Part shown: positions 5,691-6,657 of the stretch, piece after piece
How positions within the stretch are numbered: position 1 is the first letter of the stretch
How the letters are laid out: each line of letters begins with the position of its first letter
Assembly (NCBI GenBank): GCA_023440105.1
Contig: JAEXSY010000420.1
Location: 1 to 6,657 of the forward strand
Source of the DNA: Bacillota bacterium
GTDB taxonomy: Bacteria; Bacillota; Clostridia; Clostridiales; Clostridiaceae
Direction: 5' to 3'
DNA: 6,657 nucleotides
Notes under the pieces: model-generated
The model's input: the letters and a program-made list of their open reading frames with translations, nothing else
The model's database searches: none
What the model was told of the DNA's origin: nothing
Made by a program: the position numbers and the translations under genes

Positions 5691-6657
5691 ATGGATATGC
5701 CTGTTATGAGAAGTCTGCCACAAAACATTGAAGCAGAGCAATCGGTACTGGGCTCAATGATAATTGATAGAGCAGCAATAGCCACAGCGGCAGAGGCTCT
5801 GTCAGTAGAGGACTTTTATAGGGATTCTCATAAGGTTATTTTTTCAACAATTGTTGAGATGACTCAGAGAGATATACCGGTAGATATGATTACCCTTATA
5901 GAGCACTTAAGGTCTGTTAGCAAGCTTGAGGCAGCAGGGGGGATTACCTACATAACAGAGATAAGCACATCTGTACCTTCTACAGCAAACCTTAGATCTT
6001 ACATAAACATCGTGTCTCAGAAATCGATACTTAGAAGGCTTATAAAGGCTTCTAATGAAATAATAGAAGAGAGCTATGGGAATCAAGATGATGTAGAGAA
6101 GGTTGTAGATAACGCAGAAAAAAGAGTATTTGAAATAGCAGAGCAAAGAAGCACCAGTGACTTCGAGCCTATAAGCACTGTTCTAGAAAGAGGCTTCTTA
6201 GAAATAGAAAGATTATTTAATAATAAAGGGGAAATTACAGGAGTAGGCTCTGGATTTAAGGACTTAGATGCTAAAACCTCTGGCTTTCAAAAGGGTGATA
6301 TGGTACTTATCGCAGCGAGACCATCTATGGGTAAGACTACCTTTGCCCTTAATATAGCAGAACATGCAGCTCTTAGAGAGGGCAAAAAAGTTGTTATTTT
6401 TTCTCTGGAAATGTCTAAGGAGCAGCTGGCTTATAAGCTCTTATGCTCCCAGGCAAATGTAGATATGCTCGCTCTAAGAACAGGTAATTTAGAGGACAAG
6501 GATTGGGAGAATATAGCTAGAGCCGCAGGCCCTTTAGCAGCAGCACAAATATTTATTGATGATACTGCTGGTGTTTCTGTAATGGAAATGCGCTCTAAAT
6601 GCAGAAGAATAAAAATGGAGCATGGTATAGATTTAATCATGATAGACTACCTTCAGC
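5691..6657 (+). CDS. dnaB: Replicative DNA helicase DnaB (3' end outside window)
   Basis: DnaB is the hexameric 5'-3' helicase that unwinds DNA at the replication fork; the Bacillus gene is called dnaC. The first 322 codons are present, of about 440-445 usual for the family, and the frame is open to the window edge. The N-terminal domain (about 8-110) starts with the typical PQNIEAEQSVLG (10-21). A helical linker (about 110-185) leads to the RecA-like motor domain. It shows GSGFKDLD (186-193), Walker A ARPSMGKTT (209-217, with K215), FSLEMS (237-242, with the presumed catalytic E240) and the start of Walker B, LIMIDYLQ (315-322, D319), where the window ends. The remaining DNA-binding loops and arginine finger are not visible. 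No intein interrupts Walker A. The ATG at 5691 has an AGGTG ribosome binding site at 5680-5684, 6 bp upstream. A terminator and promoter candidates separate it from lonC. Confidence 0.97.
   Translation, partial: MDMPVMRSLPQNIEAEQSVLGSMIIDRAAIATAAEALSVEDFYRDSHKVIFSTIVEMTQRDIPVDMITLIEHLRSVSKLEAAGGITYITEISTSVPSTANLRSYINIVSQKSILRRLIKASNEIIEESYGNQDDVEKVVDNAEKRVFEIAEQRSTSDFEPISTVLERGFLEIERLFNNKGEITGVGSGFKDLDAKTSGFQKGDMVLIAARPSMGKTTFALNIAEHAALREGKKVVIFSLEMSKEQLAYKLLCSQANVDMLALRTGNLEDKDWENIARAAGPLAAAQIFIDDTAGVSVMEMRSKCRRIKMEHGIDLIMIDYLQ

Noticed and set aside
5534..5785. Minus-strand open frame covering the lonC-dnaB gap
   Set aside because: Half of it is antisense to the conserved DnaB N-terminus, and the rest is low-complexity A/T-rich sequence containing the terminator T run. 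No family resemblance was seen.
6315..6345. Intein insertion at the DnaB Walker A site, a common intein location
   Set aside because: The P-loop reads through as ARPSMGKTT with no insert, and the frame stays homologous to DnaB on both sides.

Overview
The window looks like chromosomal DNA from a low-GC, endospore-forming Firmicute, most likely Clostridium or a close relative. The evidence is the A+T-rich codon use, the strong AGGAGG-type ribosome binding sites, the conserved gene order yybS - gdpP - rplI - (lonC) - dnaB, and a LonC-type protease, a family confined to spore formers. All genes read on the + strand.

Layout: positions 1-96 are a purine-rich array built on a 7-bp unit. It is followed by a four-gene, probably co-transcribed block. 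The block holds a DUF2232/YybS polytopic membrane protein (135-1136), the membrane-bound c-di-AMP phosphodiesterase GdpP (1168-3120), ribosomal protein bL9 (rplI, 3117-3563) and the Lon-family protease LonC (3579-5483). Gaps in the block are 31 bp, a 4-bp ATGA overlap, and 15 bp. A strong intrinsic terminator (5510-5548) closes it. The 207-bp gap that follows carries sigma-A-like promoter candidates, and the replicative helicase gene dnaB starts at 5691 and runs off the right edge, cut inside its Walker B region.

How the genes relate: GdpP sets the level of the second messenger c-di-AMP (potassium/osmotic and envelope homeostasis). YybS is its conserved but uncharacterised membrane neighbour. 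bL9 belongs to the 50S subunit and DnaB drives the replication fork. LonC sits between rplI and dnaB, which are adjacent in Bacillus, so a protease associated with sporulation is embedded in a housekeeping operon.

Nothing here amounts to a clearly new biological system. The coding content is conserved and recognisable. The points most worth a second look are the strictly phased heptanucleotide array upstream of yybS, the soluble N-terminal region of LonC and the position of its gene, and the unexplained yybS-gdpP partnership.
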